DNA of 64,000 bases from Phycisphaerales bacterium UBA2421 (GCA_002343075.1 DDRH01000010.1:177102-241101), one strand, 5' to 3'; shown: positions 1 through 9,968, counted from the stretch's first letter. The notes: generated by a model from the letters alone, not told the origin. A program made the numbers and translations.

Positions 1-764
1 GATGCGTGTTTACACAGCACGGGATCAAGCCTGCTGAAGTACGCCTTCCCGCCAACCTGTCTCATGTAGTTGGACGGCTCGATGCTCTGCTTGAGCAGGA
101 AGACCGCACAGTCTGCCACCTGAACGAAGTACGACTCACGCGAATCACGCATCACTGGGTGCTCAACGATCAACTTGATCGGCTCATCAACATGCACGAA
201 CGACCCTGATCGCTGTTTGATCTTCAGCGGATTCGTCACCTGCATCTTCGCCAGAAACTGCCGGAGCTTCTGACCGTCCGTGTTGTCTGGAAAGATCAAG
301 CCGCGATCGTCGTTGTTCTTCGGCCCTGGAAAGTTTTTGCGTCGGATCGTGTTCTCGAATCGCTGAAAGAGCGAGTACCACGCCCAGCGAAACACTTCAT
401 CCTTCGTTTTCGCGTGTCCGTTTCGCTTGTCCACCACGACATTGATGATGCTGATGTTCTGCAGCTTCGCGATCGTGTCTGCGAAGTTTCTCACGATCGC
501 CAAGCGTGTGTGCTTGGACAGACCCCGAAACGACGGGGGCAGTTTCGATGGACGCTTGCTGATCATGTCCCCGGCATGAAGTTCATCATCCTGATAGATG
601 TTGTACTTCGCCCACAGCCATCGTCGAAAATCGACAAGTTCGGAGAGCACTTCCCTCCAGCACAATTCATGCACCACGACGCCCGAAAGACAGAACAGCG
701 GAGTCTGTGAGCCATCCGCCGGCATGCCGCAGTCACCGCTTTCATCGACGTACATCAGGTACAT
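1..764 (-). CDS. DUF3800 domain protein, 3' end cut by window edge
   Basis: An open frame starts at the ATG at 764 and runs off the left edge; 254 codons are visible. The N-terminus reads MYLMYVDESGDCG, the hallmark opening of DUF3800 proteins, and further acidic residues follow (DDELHAGDMI near residue 63). Known: DUF3800 proteins have an RNase H-like fold and often sit in defence islands or mobile elements; biochemical function is poorly defined. The visible length is close to a full family member, so only a short C-terminus is probably missing. It lies 59 bp after the preceding gene on the same strand and is the last visible gene of the nine-gene operon. The ribosome-binding site is weak (AGATG just upstream). 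Confidence 0.85.
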   Translation of the reverse strand, partial: MYLMYVDESGDCGMPADGSQTPLFCLSGVVVHELCWREVLSELVDFRRWLWAKYNIYQDDELHAGDMISKRPSKLPPSFRGLSKHTRLAIVRNFADTIAKLQNISIINVVVDKRNGHAKTKDEVFRWAWYSLFQRFENTIRRKNFPGPKNNDDRGLIFPDNTDGQKLRQFLAKMQVTNPLKIKQRSGSFVHVDEPIKLIVEHPVMRDSRESYFVQVADCAVFLLKQSIEPSNYMRQVGGKAYFSRLDPVLCKHA

Positions 765-823
765 ATCATCTCACATTCGTCGTACTTCACATGGTGGAGC
801 GTTTCCCGCAGCCGCTCGATCGC

Positions 824-1459
824 TCAACGTAGGTGCCATCGCAAATCACGCAGAATCAAGGCATACAAAGCCTGAGGAAGCCGAATCTCCGCAAAGCTAA
901 CTCCCGCACCGCTGACGCCAGATACCGAGTAGGCAGCACTGAACCCAAAGTGAAGCTCCGGCAATTCCGAGCCGTAACCCTTTGCTGGGGTCATTTCAAC
1001 ATCAAGATGCAGTTCTGCGTCGGCAGCCACAGCGGCAAAATACGGCAGGCTGTGACGATTCTCCCATCGAACGGAAGTAACGCCGCTGTACCGCCCAATC
1101 TGAGCTAATGGACGCACGGTTTTGCCCGCGTATCGCTCCGTCCCTCGCGAATCGGTAACTGGCAACAAATAGGTTGTGCTATGTGGTGCTGATGCAGCGG
1201 GCAGTGCTGCCAGCAAAGGCTGCAGATCACGCTGCAATATGTAAAAGTCTACTCGGTCAACGCGATCTCGGGTTCCGCCTGGTGCCTCAGGAACCCCATC
1301 GGTTAGCCGTTCGAGCCGCCATACGACATCCGGGCCTGTTGAGTCGATCACCCAAATCGGATGCCCACCTTCAAGGCGATGGCTGCGTATCGCGTAGTTG
1401 AAGCCACCTTGCTGATTGAGACACAGAACATACTCCAGATCGATTGCCAACCTGCTCAT
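824..1459 (-). CDS. Hypothetical protein in the defence operon
   Basis: A 211-residue protein with no family I recognise. It starts MSRLAIDLEYV, has no signal peptide or obvious membrane helix, and is rich in short hydrophobic beta-like stretches (for example PYFAAVAADAELHLDVEM around residue 140). A good purine-rich ribosome-binding site (GGGAAGTGAGCA) precedes the ATG at 1459. It is 42 bp behind the methyltransferase and 59 bp ahead of the DUF3800 gene, so it is probably co-transcribed with them. A role in the same system is inferred from position only. Confidence 0.7.
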   Translation of the reverse strand: MSRLAIDLEYVLCLNQQGGFNYAIRSHRLEGGHPIWVIDSTGPDVVWRLERLTDGVPEAPGGTRDRVDRVDFYILQRDLQPLLAALPAASAPHSTTYLLPVTDSRGTERYAGKTVRPLAQIGRYSGVTSVRWENRHSLPYFAAVAADAELHLDVEMTPAKGYGSELPELHFGFSAAYSVSGVSGAGVSFAEIRLPQALYALILRDLRWHLR

Positions 1460-1501
1460 TGCTCACTTCCCTTCATCAACCCACTGCCTACCACTCACCT
1501 G

Positions 1502-3511
1502 TTACAAGCTGCGTATCCTTGCCTCATCGAAGCCGTGTTGCACGAGGATCGCCGCGAGGTTGCTTTTGGCTACGTCGTCCTCGAATCCGCTGTCGCGGAA
1601 CACGAGCGTTGTCTCGCCGACGGGTGCGAGCTTCTTGTGCCAGTCGATAATCCGTTGTGCTAAGTCCTCAACATCATCGCGTTTGACCTTCTTCGCCAGG
1701 CACACGATTAGTGAGCCAGCACCGATGGCGTGAACATCCGTACCGCCGATCTTCTTCTTCTCGATTGGCACCGTCAGGTCGAGGCCGAGCTTCAGCAGCA
1801 GCTCGTACAGCACATCTTGCTCGGTTCGTTCGGGTTTCAAGTGTTCGATGTTCGCGTTTAGCGTACCTGTCAGGTCGTCTGGGTCTGCATCCCATGCACG
1901 GATGTTGCTTGAATCAAGCTTGAACACTCGATACCCGGTGTCGCCCTTGAACAATGGGTTCTCGCCAACAAGCTTCTTGCCGACACGCAGTAGTCTCTCT
2001 TTCGCGAGTTCCGCAATGTTTCTCGGCCGACCAAGTTGATCACAAAGTGCCGCCGCAGCCGCCTGAACCTCGTTGTCTGGATCAAGCGGCTCGGGCAATT
2101 GCACTAGGATGAAACGTCGTTGCTGGCCATCAACCGAGTTCTGAGCCATTACCGAGTGGCCCATGGTGGCCGAACCCGCAAAGAAATCGAGAATGAGGTC
2201 GCTGCCTGACGTCATCATTGCCACCAATTCCTGAAGGACGACTTCGTCTTTGGGGAAATCGAAGCAATCAGTGCCCATCAACTCGCGTAGTCGCTTGGTC
2301 GCTGCACGGCCATCTTGATAGAACACGCTGTACGGTGCAGTAAACTCGCGATCAGCCAGATACGACTTAATGCAAGGCACTGAGTTTTCGTCTTCACCGA
2401 AATGCACCCGATCATCTGCAATCCATGCTCTCATCTTCTCTGGATCGCTTGTCATCCACCCTCGCGATGGCACTTTCACTGGCTGCTTGGTTTTCGGATG
2501 AAGAACTTCGTACTTCGGACCCCCGCCCCCGGGCCATGATATGTTGTCGGGAAAGTAGACGCCTCGTTGATCAACATGGCAGTAGTGCTTGTGAGCCTTG
2601 GCGGGGTGGCTATCGGGTAGCTCGCGGAACCAAGCCTTCATCCCTTCGGTCATGGCCTTGTAGTCCGAACGCAGCTTTGCTTTCAGACGGTCGTACTCTT
2701 CATATATACCTTCAAGACCTCTCTTCCTTTGCCGCCACTCGATTTTCGCGGTTCGAAGATGACCTGCATCGCGTGCATAGCAAACGATGTATTCATGCGA
2801 CACCGAAATGAGTCTGGAATCGTTCTTTCGTCCAGCCGCCCATACAAGGTCGGCTACAAAGTTCTCCTGGCCGAAAACATCATCCATCAGCAGGCGAAGC
2901 CTTGGATGCTCGCTCTCATCACACGAAACGAAAATCGCCCCATCAGCACGGAGAAAGTCTCGCGCCAGTTTCAGCCGGGGATACATCATACTAAGCCATG
3001 CTGAATGAAACCGACCCGAGCTGTCCGCGTTGCTGCTGACCTTGCGTCCATCAGAGTCAATGAGACCAGCCAACATCTGGTAATTCTTGATGTTGTCTGC
3101 AAAATCATCCGGATAGACAAAGTCGTTGCCGGTGTTGTATGGCGGATCGATATAGATCAACTTCACCTTGCCTGCATAGGACTTCTGAAGCAGCTTGAGG
3201 ACTTCAAGATTGTCACCTTCGATCATCAGATTCTGTGTGGAGTCCCAATCAACGCTCTCCTTAGTTGCTGGACGGAGTGTTCCGATAGAGGGCATGAGTG
3301 CGAGTTGTCGAGCTTTCCGCTTGCCGGGCCAGTTCAGACCGTACTTCTCCTCGCGATCCTCGACCATCCCTCCAAGCACTTGTTTGAGAACATCGAAGTT
3401 GATCTTGCTCTCAGTGACGACTTCCGGGAACAGAGCCTTCAGTTGCTCGATGTTCCCCGCGATGAGGTCGGCACTTTTCGATGAGGCATCGTCTGGTGAA
3501 ATCTTCTGCAT
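1502..3511 (-). CDS. Type III-like site-specific adenine DNA methyltransferase (Mod)
   Basis: A 669-residue N6-adenine methyltransferase. The catalytic motif DPPYNTGNDF lies at about residues 122-131, and the SAM-binding motif in permuted order (DFFAGSATMGHSV) at about 435. That motif IV-before-I order is the beta-class arrangement of type III Mod subunits. Known role: transfer of methyl groups from SAM to adenine in a specific DNA site, marking host DNA. The chosen ATG at 3511 has GAGG nine bases upstream; a GTG at 3526 overlaps the preceding stop by 4 bp and is an alternative. No Res endonuclease follows it here; its neighbours are a GmrSD-like nuclease, a DUF4391 protein and a helicase. 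Confidence 0.92.
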   Translation of the reverse strand: MQKISPDDASSKSADLIAGNIEQLKALFPEVVTESKINFDVLKQVLGGMVEDREEKYGLNWPGKRKARQLALMPSIGTLRPATKESVDWDSTQNLMIEGDNLEVLKLLQKSYAGKVKLIYIDPPYNTGNDFVYPDDFADNIKNYQMLAGLIDSDGRKVSSNADSSGRFHSAWLSMMYPRLKLARDFLRADGAIFVSCDESEHPRLRLLMDDVFGQENFVADLVWAAGRKNDSRLISVSHEYIVCYARDAGHLRTAKIEWRQRKRGLEGIYEEYDRLKAKLRSDYKAMTEGMKAWFRELPDSHPAKAHKHYCHVDQRGVYFPDNISWPGGGGPKYEVLHPKTKQPVKVPSRGWMTSDPEKMRAWIADDRVHFGEDENSVPCIKSYLADREFTAPYSVFYQDGRAATKRLRELMGTDCFDFPKDEVVLQELVAMMTSGSDLILDFFAGSATMGHSVMAQNSVDGQQRRFILVQLPEPLDPDNEVQAAAAALCDQLGRPRNIAELAKERLLRVGKKLVGENPLFKGDTGYRVFKLDSSNIRAWDADPDDLTGTLNANIEHLKPERTEQDVLYELLLKLGLDLTVPIEKKKIGGTDVHAIGAGSLIVCLAKKVKRDDVEDLAQRIIDWHKKLAPVGETTLVFRDSGFEDDVAKSNLAAILVQHGFDEARIRSL

Positions 3512-3522
3512 GGAGTCAGTCC

Positions 3523-5220
3523 TCACGCCGTCGCGACGGCAGCTTTCGGTGTAACAAGCAGGTTCTTGAACTTAGTGCGGATCAACTTCCGCCGGGCTTC
3601 GATGAAGTCGTCGAACCGATCAAGCTCCCACAAGGCCGGATCATTCGGGATCAAATGCTGTTCGAGGTAAGCCGCATCCTTGGTCGCGAACCAATCGGCG
3701 GGCGGGATGTCGGTCTTGCCGCCGGCACCGTTCTCCTGTGCCGTGAGCAGCATGCAGTTTGCCAACTGGTTTCGCTCTGGCTCCTTGTACTTCATCAGGT
3801 TCTTCTTGCCCGTGTCGGGGTTGATCATCTTCACCTTGCGAAGCAGGCTCTGCGGGAAGATGTGATCGACCTGGGGCAGGTTGTTTTCGTACGCGGGCGT
3901 GTAGTTGAACGAGTACCACATGTTGAACAGCAGGTGGATCGTGTCCGAGCCGTACCCCATGTCCCACAGGTTGTCTTCCGTCAGTTCGAGCGTGCGATTC
4001 TCTGACCGGATGACGCCGAACACCTCGTTGATGTCGAAGCGTTTGATCTCCTTCAGCTTCTCAACGAGCGAGTCGATCACCTGATCCGGCGTGCCGCTGA
4101 ACGCACCCGTTAATGACGCACGCAGCAGGTAGCTATCGACATCCTTGGCCTTCTTCCACTCGTCGGGATAGTGATACCGGACATAGATCAGCGGGATGAG
4201 CACGAGGTAGGACGGCAATGCCTTGTCGCAGCGGATGAACGTCTTGCCGCGAACAAAGTCGAGCACGTCCTTGATCGCGTCGGCGATGGAGTCCCACTTC
4301 TTTTCGATGTCGTCACGAACGCCGAGCTTGCGGAACTTGTCGACCTCGTATCGTGCCCCTTGGTCGAGCAGCGTGAGGCATGTCTTGAGAACGAAGTCGC
4401 GAGTGAACGCGAAGCCGTGCTTGTTCAGCTGATCGAGAAGCGTTGCGATCGCTTCGTCGGCTTCATCCCACGTTGAGGTGAGAAGCGAGAACAGCAGATC
4501 GGACTTGCCGAGTTTCGTGCCGCCCGAATTGGCACGAATGAAGACTTCGACGACATCGTCCTCGGTGTATAGATCTTCGTTCTCGATGCTGTCGAGTTCC
4601 TGATACGCGATGCCGTCGTCGCTGTGAAACGACTTGAAGACGAGTGCGACGTGCTTACTGATCTTCTGCTGCTCTGCGTCGGTCAGCGGTCGTCCGGCGT
4701 TCTTGATCAGGTGCTGGGCGAGCAGAAGCATGTCTTGCTTGCTGAAGACAAGCTCTTTGAACTTCACCCAGGGAAAGGTTGCTTTCGCGGCTTCGAGAAA
4801 CGCGAACTTGTACTTCACATCGTCGGGGGCGGCGAGCTCGCCGCTCAAGATGTCGAGATACAATTCCCGGCCTTCGTAACTGCCTTTCAACCCGATGAAG
4901 AGGCTTTGCAGGCGTTGCTGGCCGTCGAGGACGAGGCACTTTTTCGTCTTGTCTTCGGGCACATAGAAGTCCGTCAGGCGATTGCGGTGCTCGGCCTTGA
5001 AGTTGTCGATGAACTTGCGACGCCGAATGCCGCTCTTGGTCTTCCAGATGAGTAGCGTGCTGATCGGGTACTCACGGAGGATGGAGTCGAACAACCGGCA
5101 GGTTTGCTCTTCACTCCAGACGAACGGCCGCTGGATGTTGGGCAGCCAGAAACCACCGTCTTCATCGGGGTTGTTGAGGAAGCTGACGATTTTGCGTAGC
5201 GAGTGCTTCGGTGTCTTCAT
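3523..5220 (-). CDS. GmrSD-like DUF262/DUF1524 nuclease
   Basis: A 565-residue single-chain protein. The N-terminal DUF262 (ParB-like) domain shows QRPFVW near residue 30 and the key motif DGQQR at residues 99-103. The C-terminal DUF1524 region carries the HNH-type motif VDHIFPQ at about residue 455 and ends with conserved ERNQLANCMLL. Known: GmrSD, BrxU and SspE proteins use the DGQQR domain for NTP binding and the HNH domain for DNA cleavage in modification-dependent or phage-DNA restriction. It starts 10 bp after the DUF4391 gene with a GAGGAG ribosome-binding site, and its stop lies just ahead of the methyltransferase start. It probably supplies a nuclease activity of the operon. Confidence 0.9.
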   Translation of the reverse strand: MKTPKHSLRKIVSFLNNPDEDGGFWLPNIQRPFVWSEEQTCRLFDSILREYPISTLLIWKTKSGIRRRKFIDNFKAEHRNRLTDFYVPEDKTKKCLVLDGQQRLQSLFIGLKGSYEGRELYLDILSGELAAPDDVKYKFAFLEAAKATFPWVKFKELVFSKQDMLLLAQHLIKNAGRPLTDAEQQKISKHVALVFKSFHSDDGIAYQELDSIENEDLYTEDDVVEVFIRANSGGTKLGKSDLLFSLLTSTWDEADEAIATLLDQLNKHGFAFTRDFVLKTCLTLLDQGARYEVDKFRKLGVRDDIEKKWDSIADAIKDVLDFVRGKTFIRCDKALPSYLVLIPLIYVRYHYPDEWKKAKDVDSYLLRASLTGAFSGTPDQVIDSLVEKLKEIKRFDINEVFGVIRSENRTLELTEDNLWDMGYGSDTIHLLFNMWYSFNYTPAYENNLPQVDHIFPQSLLRKVKMINPDTGKKNLMKYKEPERNQLANCMLLTAQENGAGGKTDIPPADWFATKDAAYLEQHLIPNDPALWELDRFDDFIEARRKLIRTKFKNLLVTPKAAVATA

Positions 5221-5230
5221 TCATCGCTCC

Positions 5231-5989
5231 TCAAGCCAATCCCTGTGCGATCCGCTGGAGATCGCCTTCCATCCGTTTGATTTCCAGATTCAACGCCACG
5301 AGCCGGTTCACCTGGCTCTCCCGCTTGGCGGCAGCCCTTCGGTCGGCCAATTGTAACTCAAGGTCGTGGCAAGCAATCAGCCGCTGGCGACGTGCTTCAC
5401 GCTGATCGGCCGCGTTCTCGACGCGAAACACGTTCGACAGCCGAGCACATTCGAGGGCGACGATCCGATCAACCAGCCCGGTGTAGACCGACAGGAAGTG
5501 CGAGGACGGCAGAGTCAAGAGCTTTAGGCTCTCAAGAAATGCCGCCTGCACTGGTGACGGTGAGGACAGGTCGATCCACTCGGTGAGTCCGATGTCTTCC
5601 GCGACGATCTGATTCTTCTGCGACTGGTGGAAACGCTTGTGGGCGACGCCCATCGCGAACTGCGATCCGAACACGAAGACGATCACCACAGGATATGGAA
5701 TGGCCCGGTGAATGACTTCGTTTATCCGGGCGGTTCGCTTTTGTGTTTTGAGACCAACCTGAATGACTGCGACTTCGAGATACTCACGCTGATCATCGAC
5801 AAACGGCACAACCGGGAACGTGCCGGGCTTGAGCGTGTACTGCCAGACGATCGTGTCGACATCGTCGGTAAGTGCCGACTTGTCGGCAGCGGTGAGGGCG
5901 GCGTGCTCGTGAAACAGCGTCTTGAAAACGCGTTTTCCGAGGTATGCAGCATCCGGGAAAGCGAACTTGTTGTAGAGCGTCTCGATCAC
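5231..5989 (-). CDS. DUF4391 domain protein
   Basis: A 252-residue protein that resembles DUF4391: it begins MIETLYNKFAFPDAAYLGKRV and contains VDTIVWQYTLKPGTFPV. The C-terminal 70 residues are strongly helical and charged, probably a coiled coil. Known: DUF4391 proteins are encoded next to SNF2-type helicases and type III-like methyltransferases; their biochemical role is not established. The GTG start overlaps the helicase stop by 4 bp (GTGA), implying translational coupling, so it is likely a partner of the helicase. Confidence 0.8.
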   Translation of the reverse strand: MIETLYNKFAFPDAAYLGKRVFKTLFHEHAALTAADKSALTDDVDTIVWQYTLKPGTFPVVPFVDDQREYLEVAVIQVGLKTQKRTARINEVIHRAIPYPVVIVFVFGSQFAMGVAHKRFHQSQKNQIVAEDIGLTEWIDLSSPSPVQAAFLESLKLLTLPSSHFLSVYTGLVDRIVALECARLSNVFRVENAADQREARRQRLIACHDLELQLADRRAAAKRESQVNRLVALNLEIKRMEGDLQRIAQGLA

Positions 5990-8900
5990 CCCGCAGTGTC
6001 CCCCGTATCGACGATGACAAGATAGGCGACGACCTCGAAGTCGTCGATACCCTTAAACGTGTCTTTGCTGAGTACGGTTCCGCCACGCTGGAACAGTGAT
6101 TCGACACCTTTTTCCTCCGCTTTGCCGGTGATCGCGGCAACTGCTTTGCCGAGAAGCGACTGATAATGGCTCATGTCGGAGCCATCCTTTGTGCGTGCAT
6201 TGAACGTCGCGACCGCACTTTCATCGGGATGAGACCGCCCGAGCGACAGTTGCTTGAGCACATCGAGGATGCGTTTGGCCTGGACGAAGTTGAGGACGAC
6301 GTCGCCGGAATCGGAGACGTAGACGAGATAGTACGGGGCGAGTGCGTAGGTGTTGTCGATCTTCACCTTGACGTTCTCGCTCTTGAGGCAGAACACGACG
6401 CCGGGGCGAAGGTCATCATTCTCGATCAAGTCGTCTGGACGAGCGACGGCGAACGCACCGAGCGGCATCCGCTCCAACACGGCGGCGTTGGATTTCAAGT
6501 ACTCCGCCAGATCCATCCGGAAGTCATTGAGGGTGAGATCGGTGATCGAAATGCCGCCGGACAGTTCTTCGATATCCACCACTTCGTTCTGAAGCTGGTG
6601 CATCTGCTTGCGGCGGTACTCCAAGTCGTTCATCTGGCTGGCGTCGGAAAACTCGATGATGTTCTCCTCGCCGGTGGCAGAGATATCGAGCAGCACCATC
6701 CGCCCTGACACGCGGGCTTCGAGATTGATGTACTCATCGAGTTCCATGTTCGGCCAGAAGTTGACCAATTGGATCACCCCGTTGCGTGAGCCGAGGCGAT
6801 CAATACGACCAAACCGCTGGATGATGCGGACGGGATTCCAGTGGATGTCGTAGTTCACGACGTGATCGCAATCCTGCAGGTTCTGACCTTCGGAGATGCA
6901 ATCCGTCGCGATGAGGATGTCGACTTCCTGGACGAGTGACTCATCGATCTTCGAACGTTCCTTCGAGATGGGCGAAAACGACGTGATGATCGACGACAAA
7001 TCTTTCCGCAGGCCCGGCATGGTCGTCTTGTTGCCGCCCGTGCGACCGGTGACGAGTGCGGAATGGACGCCCAGTTCCTTCTCTGCCCATTCAGCGACGT
7101 TTGCGTAGAGATACTCAGCCGTGTCCGCGAACGCTGTGAAGATGAGAATCTTCCGGTTGCCTGGATTGATCGGACTGTTGCACTTGCCCGCGATCACGGC
7201 CTTCAGGCGATGGAGTTTCTCATCGCGAGCGGCGTCAATTTCCCGTGCTTCGCGAAGCAGCTTGACCAGAAGCTTCTCGTCTTCTTGGAGTTCCTGCTTC
7301 CACTTCACGCGATCGACATCCTTGATCAGCACCTTCACCTTGTTGCCGATGAGATAAGGGTCAAAGCTATCGTCTTCGACCTCGATCGATTCGATGCTGA
7401 GTTCCTCCACTTCGGAGGAATCGTGGGACTCGATCCGCTCGATGATGCTGCGGACATCGCCGAGCAGGCGTTCGAGCGTAAGGCCGAACGAGTTGATCGA
7501 ACTCTCCATCCGCTTGAAGAGGTTCACACGCATCAGGTGGATCAGGCTTTCTTCCCGATCGATCTGCTTGAACACAGATCCGCCCGCAACCTGCATGTCG
7601 TACTTGCGGCTGTACTCTTCGAGACGATCAGGCCGAACGTACTTGAGCGGTGCGTATGCAGAGAGATTCAGCCGGCGAATATCACGGTTGATATCAAGCA
7701 GCGGCGGGAACTGATCTTTGGTATCGATGTCCGCTTTGATGTTCAGCGGCTTGGCACGATCGGGGAACTTCCCGATTTCTGCGATGTCGTAGTACTTGGC
7801 GATGTGCTTTCGCGAGCGAGCGATGGTGAGCAGGTCGAGCAGCTTGAAGTAGTCGAAGTTCAAGGCATCCAGCAGGCCCGGAACAGTGCGATCAGCGGAA
7901 TCAAGTCGCAGCCATTGGTTGAACTTTGTTTGCGCCTTCCTAAGCGTTGCCTCAATACTCGCAATGCCCTCTGTAAACAACGCATCATCAACGCCTTCGG
8001 TAATGAACGAGACCTGATTCTTCAGATCGTTCATCCGGCTATTCACCGGCGTTGCGGAAAGCATGAGGACTTTCGTCTTCACGCCAGACTTGATGATGTC
8101 CTTCATCAATCGCGAATACCGTGTGAGTCCATCTTTTCGTGGCGGATTGTTCCTGAAGTTGTGCGACTCGTCGATCACGACCAAGTCGTAGTTGCCCCAG
8201 TTCAGCGATTCGAGTGTGATCTCGCCGGACTTGCCCGACGTGCGAGTGAGGTCGGTGTGATTCAACACATCGAAATTGAAGCGATCGTTCGCGAAGAGGT
8301 TTCTCTTGTCGTTGACCGTGTAAAGCGTCCAGTTCTCACGGAGCTTCTTCGGGCAGAGCACAAGCACTCGGTCGTTCCGCAACTCGTAGTATTTGATGAT
8401 GGCGAGTGCTTCGAACGTTTTGCCCAAGCCCACACTGTCCGCGATGATGCACCCGTTGTATCGCTCAATCTTGTCGATGGCACCGAGAACCCCATCTCGC
8501 TGGAACCGATAGAGCTTACTCCACACAAGCGTGTCTTTGATGCCCGTGCGAACCTTTATGATGTTGTCTTCCTCCAGATCGCCGAGGAACGAGCGGAAGA
8601 TGCTATGAAGGGTCAAGAAGTAGATCAGTTCCGCAGACTTTCCTGCGAAGACTTCGTCAAGCTGCCGTAACAACTCTTTCTTTACGTTGCGGGTGGCGTC
8701 GGAGTTGCTCCAAATTGAGTCGAACCACGTCAGCAATCCGTCGCATTGTCGAGCGTCGGTGAAGAGCGTGTTCATCTCAAAGACTGTCGATGCCGAGAAC
8801 CCGAGCCCGGTGGAAGTCAGTCCTGAGCTTCCATGGATTGCAACCGATGCGGCGTCAGGCCTTGAGACGTGATAGAGGTTCTGCGTGGGCGGATTGGCGA

Positions 8901-9216
8901 CAGCTTTCACTTCAACCTTATCCTGGATCCACCTCGCACAAGCCTTAGCTACTGCACCTGCGGTGAGTTGGTTGCGAAGACGGCGATCCGCGACATCATG
9001 CCCCAGCAATCCTTGTACGGCGAAAGAAGTATCAGATTCATTCTTCGAGCAATCCGGGAGCAGAAGCCGAATAGACTGTAGTCGTCGCAACTCTGCCTCA
9101 AGCGACTGGAACGCATACACCGACAACACGCTCGACAAGATCGAGGCAGACGAGCCTTTGGCAAGATGTTCAGAAAGAACATCACCGACCTTGTTCGTTT
9201 TGTTGTCGAGTAGCAT
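5986..9216 (-). CDS. Large SNF2-type helicase of the defence operon
   Basis: A 1076-residue superfamily 2 ATPase. The N-terminal 230 residues resemble the leading part of PLD-like helicase fusions but show no clear HKD motif. The motor follows: Walker A GLGKT at 263-267, DESH at 349-352, motif III LSATP about 20 residues after, and motif VI QRFGRIDRLGS in the second RecA lobe. A C-terminal domain of about 250 residues ends the protein. Known: such helicases are motors in DISARM, type III-like and related anti-phage systems. GGAAGG precedes the ATG at 9216, 35 bp after the upstream gene. It is translationally coupled to the DUF4391 gene. The exact family within defence helicases is not assigned. 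Confidence 0.92.
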   Translation of the reverse strand: MLLDNKTNKVGDVLSEHLAKGSSASILSSVLSVYAFQSLEAELRRLQSIRLLLPDCSKNESDTSFAVQGLLGHDVADRRLRNQLTAGAVAKACARWIQDKVEVKAVANPPTQNLYHVSRPDAASVAIHGSSGLTSTGLGFSASTVFEMNTLFTDARQCDGLLTWFDSIWSNSDATRNVKKELLRQLDEVFAGKSAELIYFLTLHSIFRSFLGDLEEDNIIKVRTGIKDTLVWSKLYRFQRDGVLGAIDKIERYNGCIIADSVGLGKTFEALAIIKYYELRNDRVLVLCPKKLRENWTLYTVNDKRNLFANDRFNFDVLNHTDLTRTSGKSGEITLESLNWGNYDLVVIDESHNFRNNPPRKDGLTRYSRLMKDIIKSGVKTKVLMLSATPVNSRMNDLKNQVSFITEGVDDALFTEGIASIEATLRKAQTKFNQWLRLDSADRTVPGLLDALNFDYFKLLDLLTIARSRKHIAKYYDIAEIGKFPDRAKPLNIKADIDTKDQFPPLLDINRDIRRLNLSAYAPLKYVRPDRLEEYSRKYDMQVAGGSVFKQIDREESLIHLMRVNLFKRMESSINSFGLTLERLLGDVRSIIERIESHDSSEVEELSIESIEVEDDSFDPYLIGNKVKVLIKDVDRVKWKQELQEDEKLLVKLLREAREIDAARDEKLHRLKAVIAGKCNSPINPGNRKILIFTAFADTAEYLYANVAEWAEKELGVHSALVTGRTGGNKTTMPGLRKDLSSIITSFSPISKERSKIDESLVQEVDILIATDCISEGQNLQDCDHVVNYDIHWNPVRIIQRFGRIDRLGSRNGVIQLVNFWPNMELDEYINLEARVSGRMVLLDISATGEENIIEFSDASQMNDLEYRRKQMHQLQNEVVDIEELSGGISITDLTLNDFRMDLAEYLKSNAAVLERMPLGAFAVARPDDLIENDDLRPGVVFCLKSENVKVKIDNTYALAPYYLVYVSDSGDVVLNFVQAKRILDVLKQLSLGRSHPDESAVATFNARTKDGSDMSHYQSLLGKAVAAITGKAEEKGVESLFQRGGTVLSKDTFKGIDDFEVVAYLVIVDTGDTAG

Positions 9217-9251
9217 CGAGACCTTCCATTATTCCCTGAACACGCCGCATC

Positions 9252-9956
9252 CTATCCCGCAGTTGGCGGTAGGCTTTTTCTCCACGCCGTTGGAACGACT
9301 AAGTCAGCACCCTCGATTGCTTGTACGTCAGTGTGAGGGCTGTTTAGCACTGGCAAATCGAGCAAACGAAAGACGTCCAACGCACTGTCCGCCTTGGAGA
9401 TCAGTTCTGCCGTGCGGTGTTTGGCAACCAATGACTCGGGTGCTTTGGATTCTCCAGAGTCACCACCCCGAACGTGCTCGAGCTCTCGAACATCGTCCCT
9501 GAAATCCAGTAGTAGCTGAATCGGATTGTCTGCCGACGAGTTCTGATTGAAACTGTCGACATCATTCTTGAGCTGTTTGCAGTCGCCGACAATCTGCTTG
9601 CGTCGCTGTGCAAATGCCCGCTCCATGAAAGGTCGGGGGGCTGTTCGCATATCATGCCACAGCGTCATCTGATCATCTGAGCCATCAGCGAACTTGAAGT
9701 TGAACTTTGCCGCATGCTTTGTCCTAACACGCCTTCCCTGGGGATCGGTGTGGTACTCTTCCCGCATTGCGTGCGACAGTTCACGAGCGCATATGTCGAC
9801 GAGCGATGCAGCGTGTTTGGCCCAACGACCTGTGCGGATCGCCCACCGTGCGACAGCCTTTGACGGTGCCGGCCAGGGCTCGCCTGAATTCCGGTATTCT
9901 TCAACGATTCTCTGTAGTCGTTCGTTGTATGACTGCTTGGACTTAATTCTGATCAT
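9252..9956 (-). CDS. Hypothetical protein between HigA and the helicase
   Basis: A 234-residue protein without a family I can name. Its N-terminal half is basic (MIRIKSKQSYNERLQR, then WAIRTGRWAKHAASLVD); the middle contains RTKHAAKFNFKFADGSDDQMTLWHDMRTA, given here in two parts: RTKHAAKFNFKF and DGSDDQMTLWHD. The central to C-terminal part is acidic and helical. A clear ribosome-binding site (TTTGGAGTTCCT) precedes the ATG at 9956. It sits 12 bp downstream of the HigA-protease gene and 35 bp upstream of the helicase, so it belongs to the same transcription unit. No catalytic motif is visible. Confidence 0.75.
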   Translation of the reverse strand: MIRIKSKQSYNERLQRIVEEYRNSGEPWPAPSKAVARWAIRTGRWAKHAASLVDICARELSHAMREEYHTDPQGRRVRTKHAAKFNFKFADGSDDQMTLWHDMRTAPRPFMERAFAQRRKQIVGDCKQLKNDVDSFNQNSSADNPIQLLLDFRDDVRELEHVRGGDSGESKAPESLVAKHRTAELISKADSALDVFRLLDLPVLNSPHTDVQAIEGADLVVPTAWRKSLPPTAG

Positions 9957-9968
9957 AGGAACTCCAAA

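Noticed and set aside
7063..8670. A 535-codon open frame on the + strand
   Set aside because: It is antisense to the helicase motor domain, which has all its motifs on the minus strand; it has no recognisable domain and is a by-product of codon bias.
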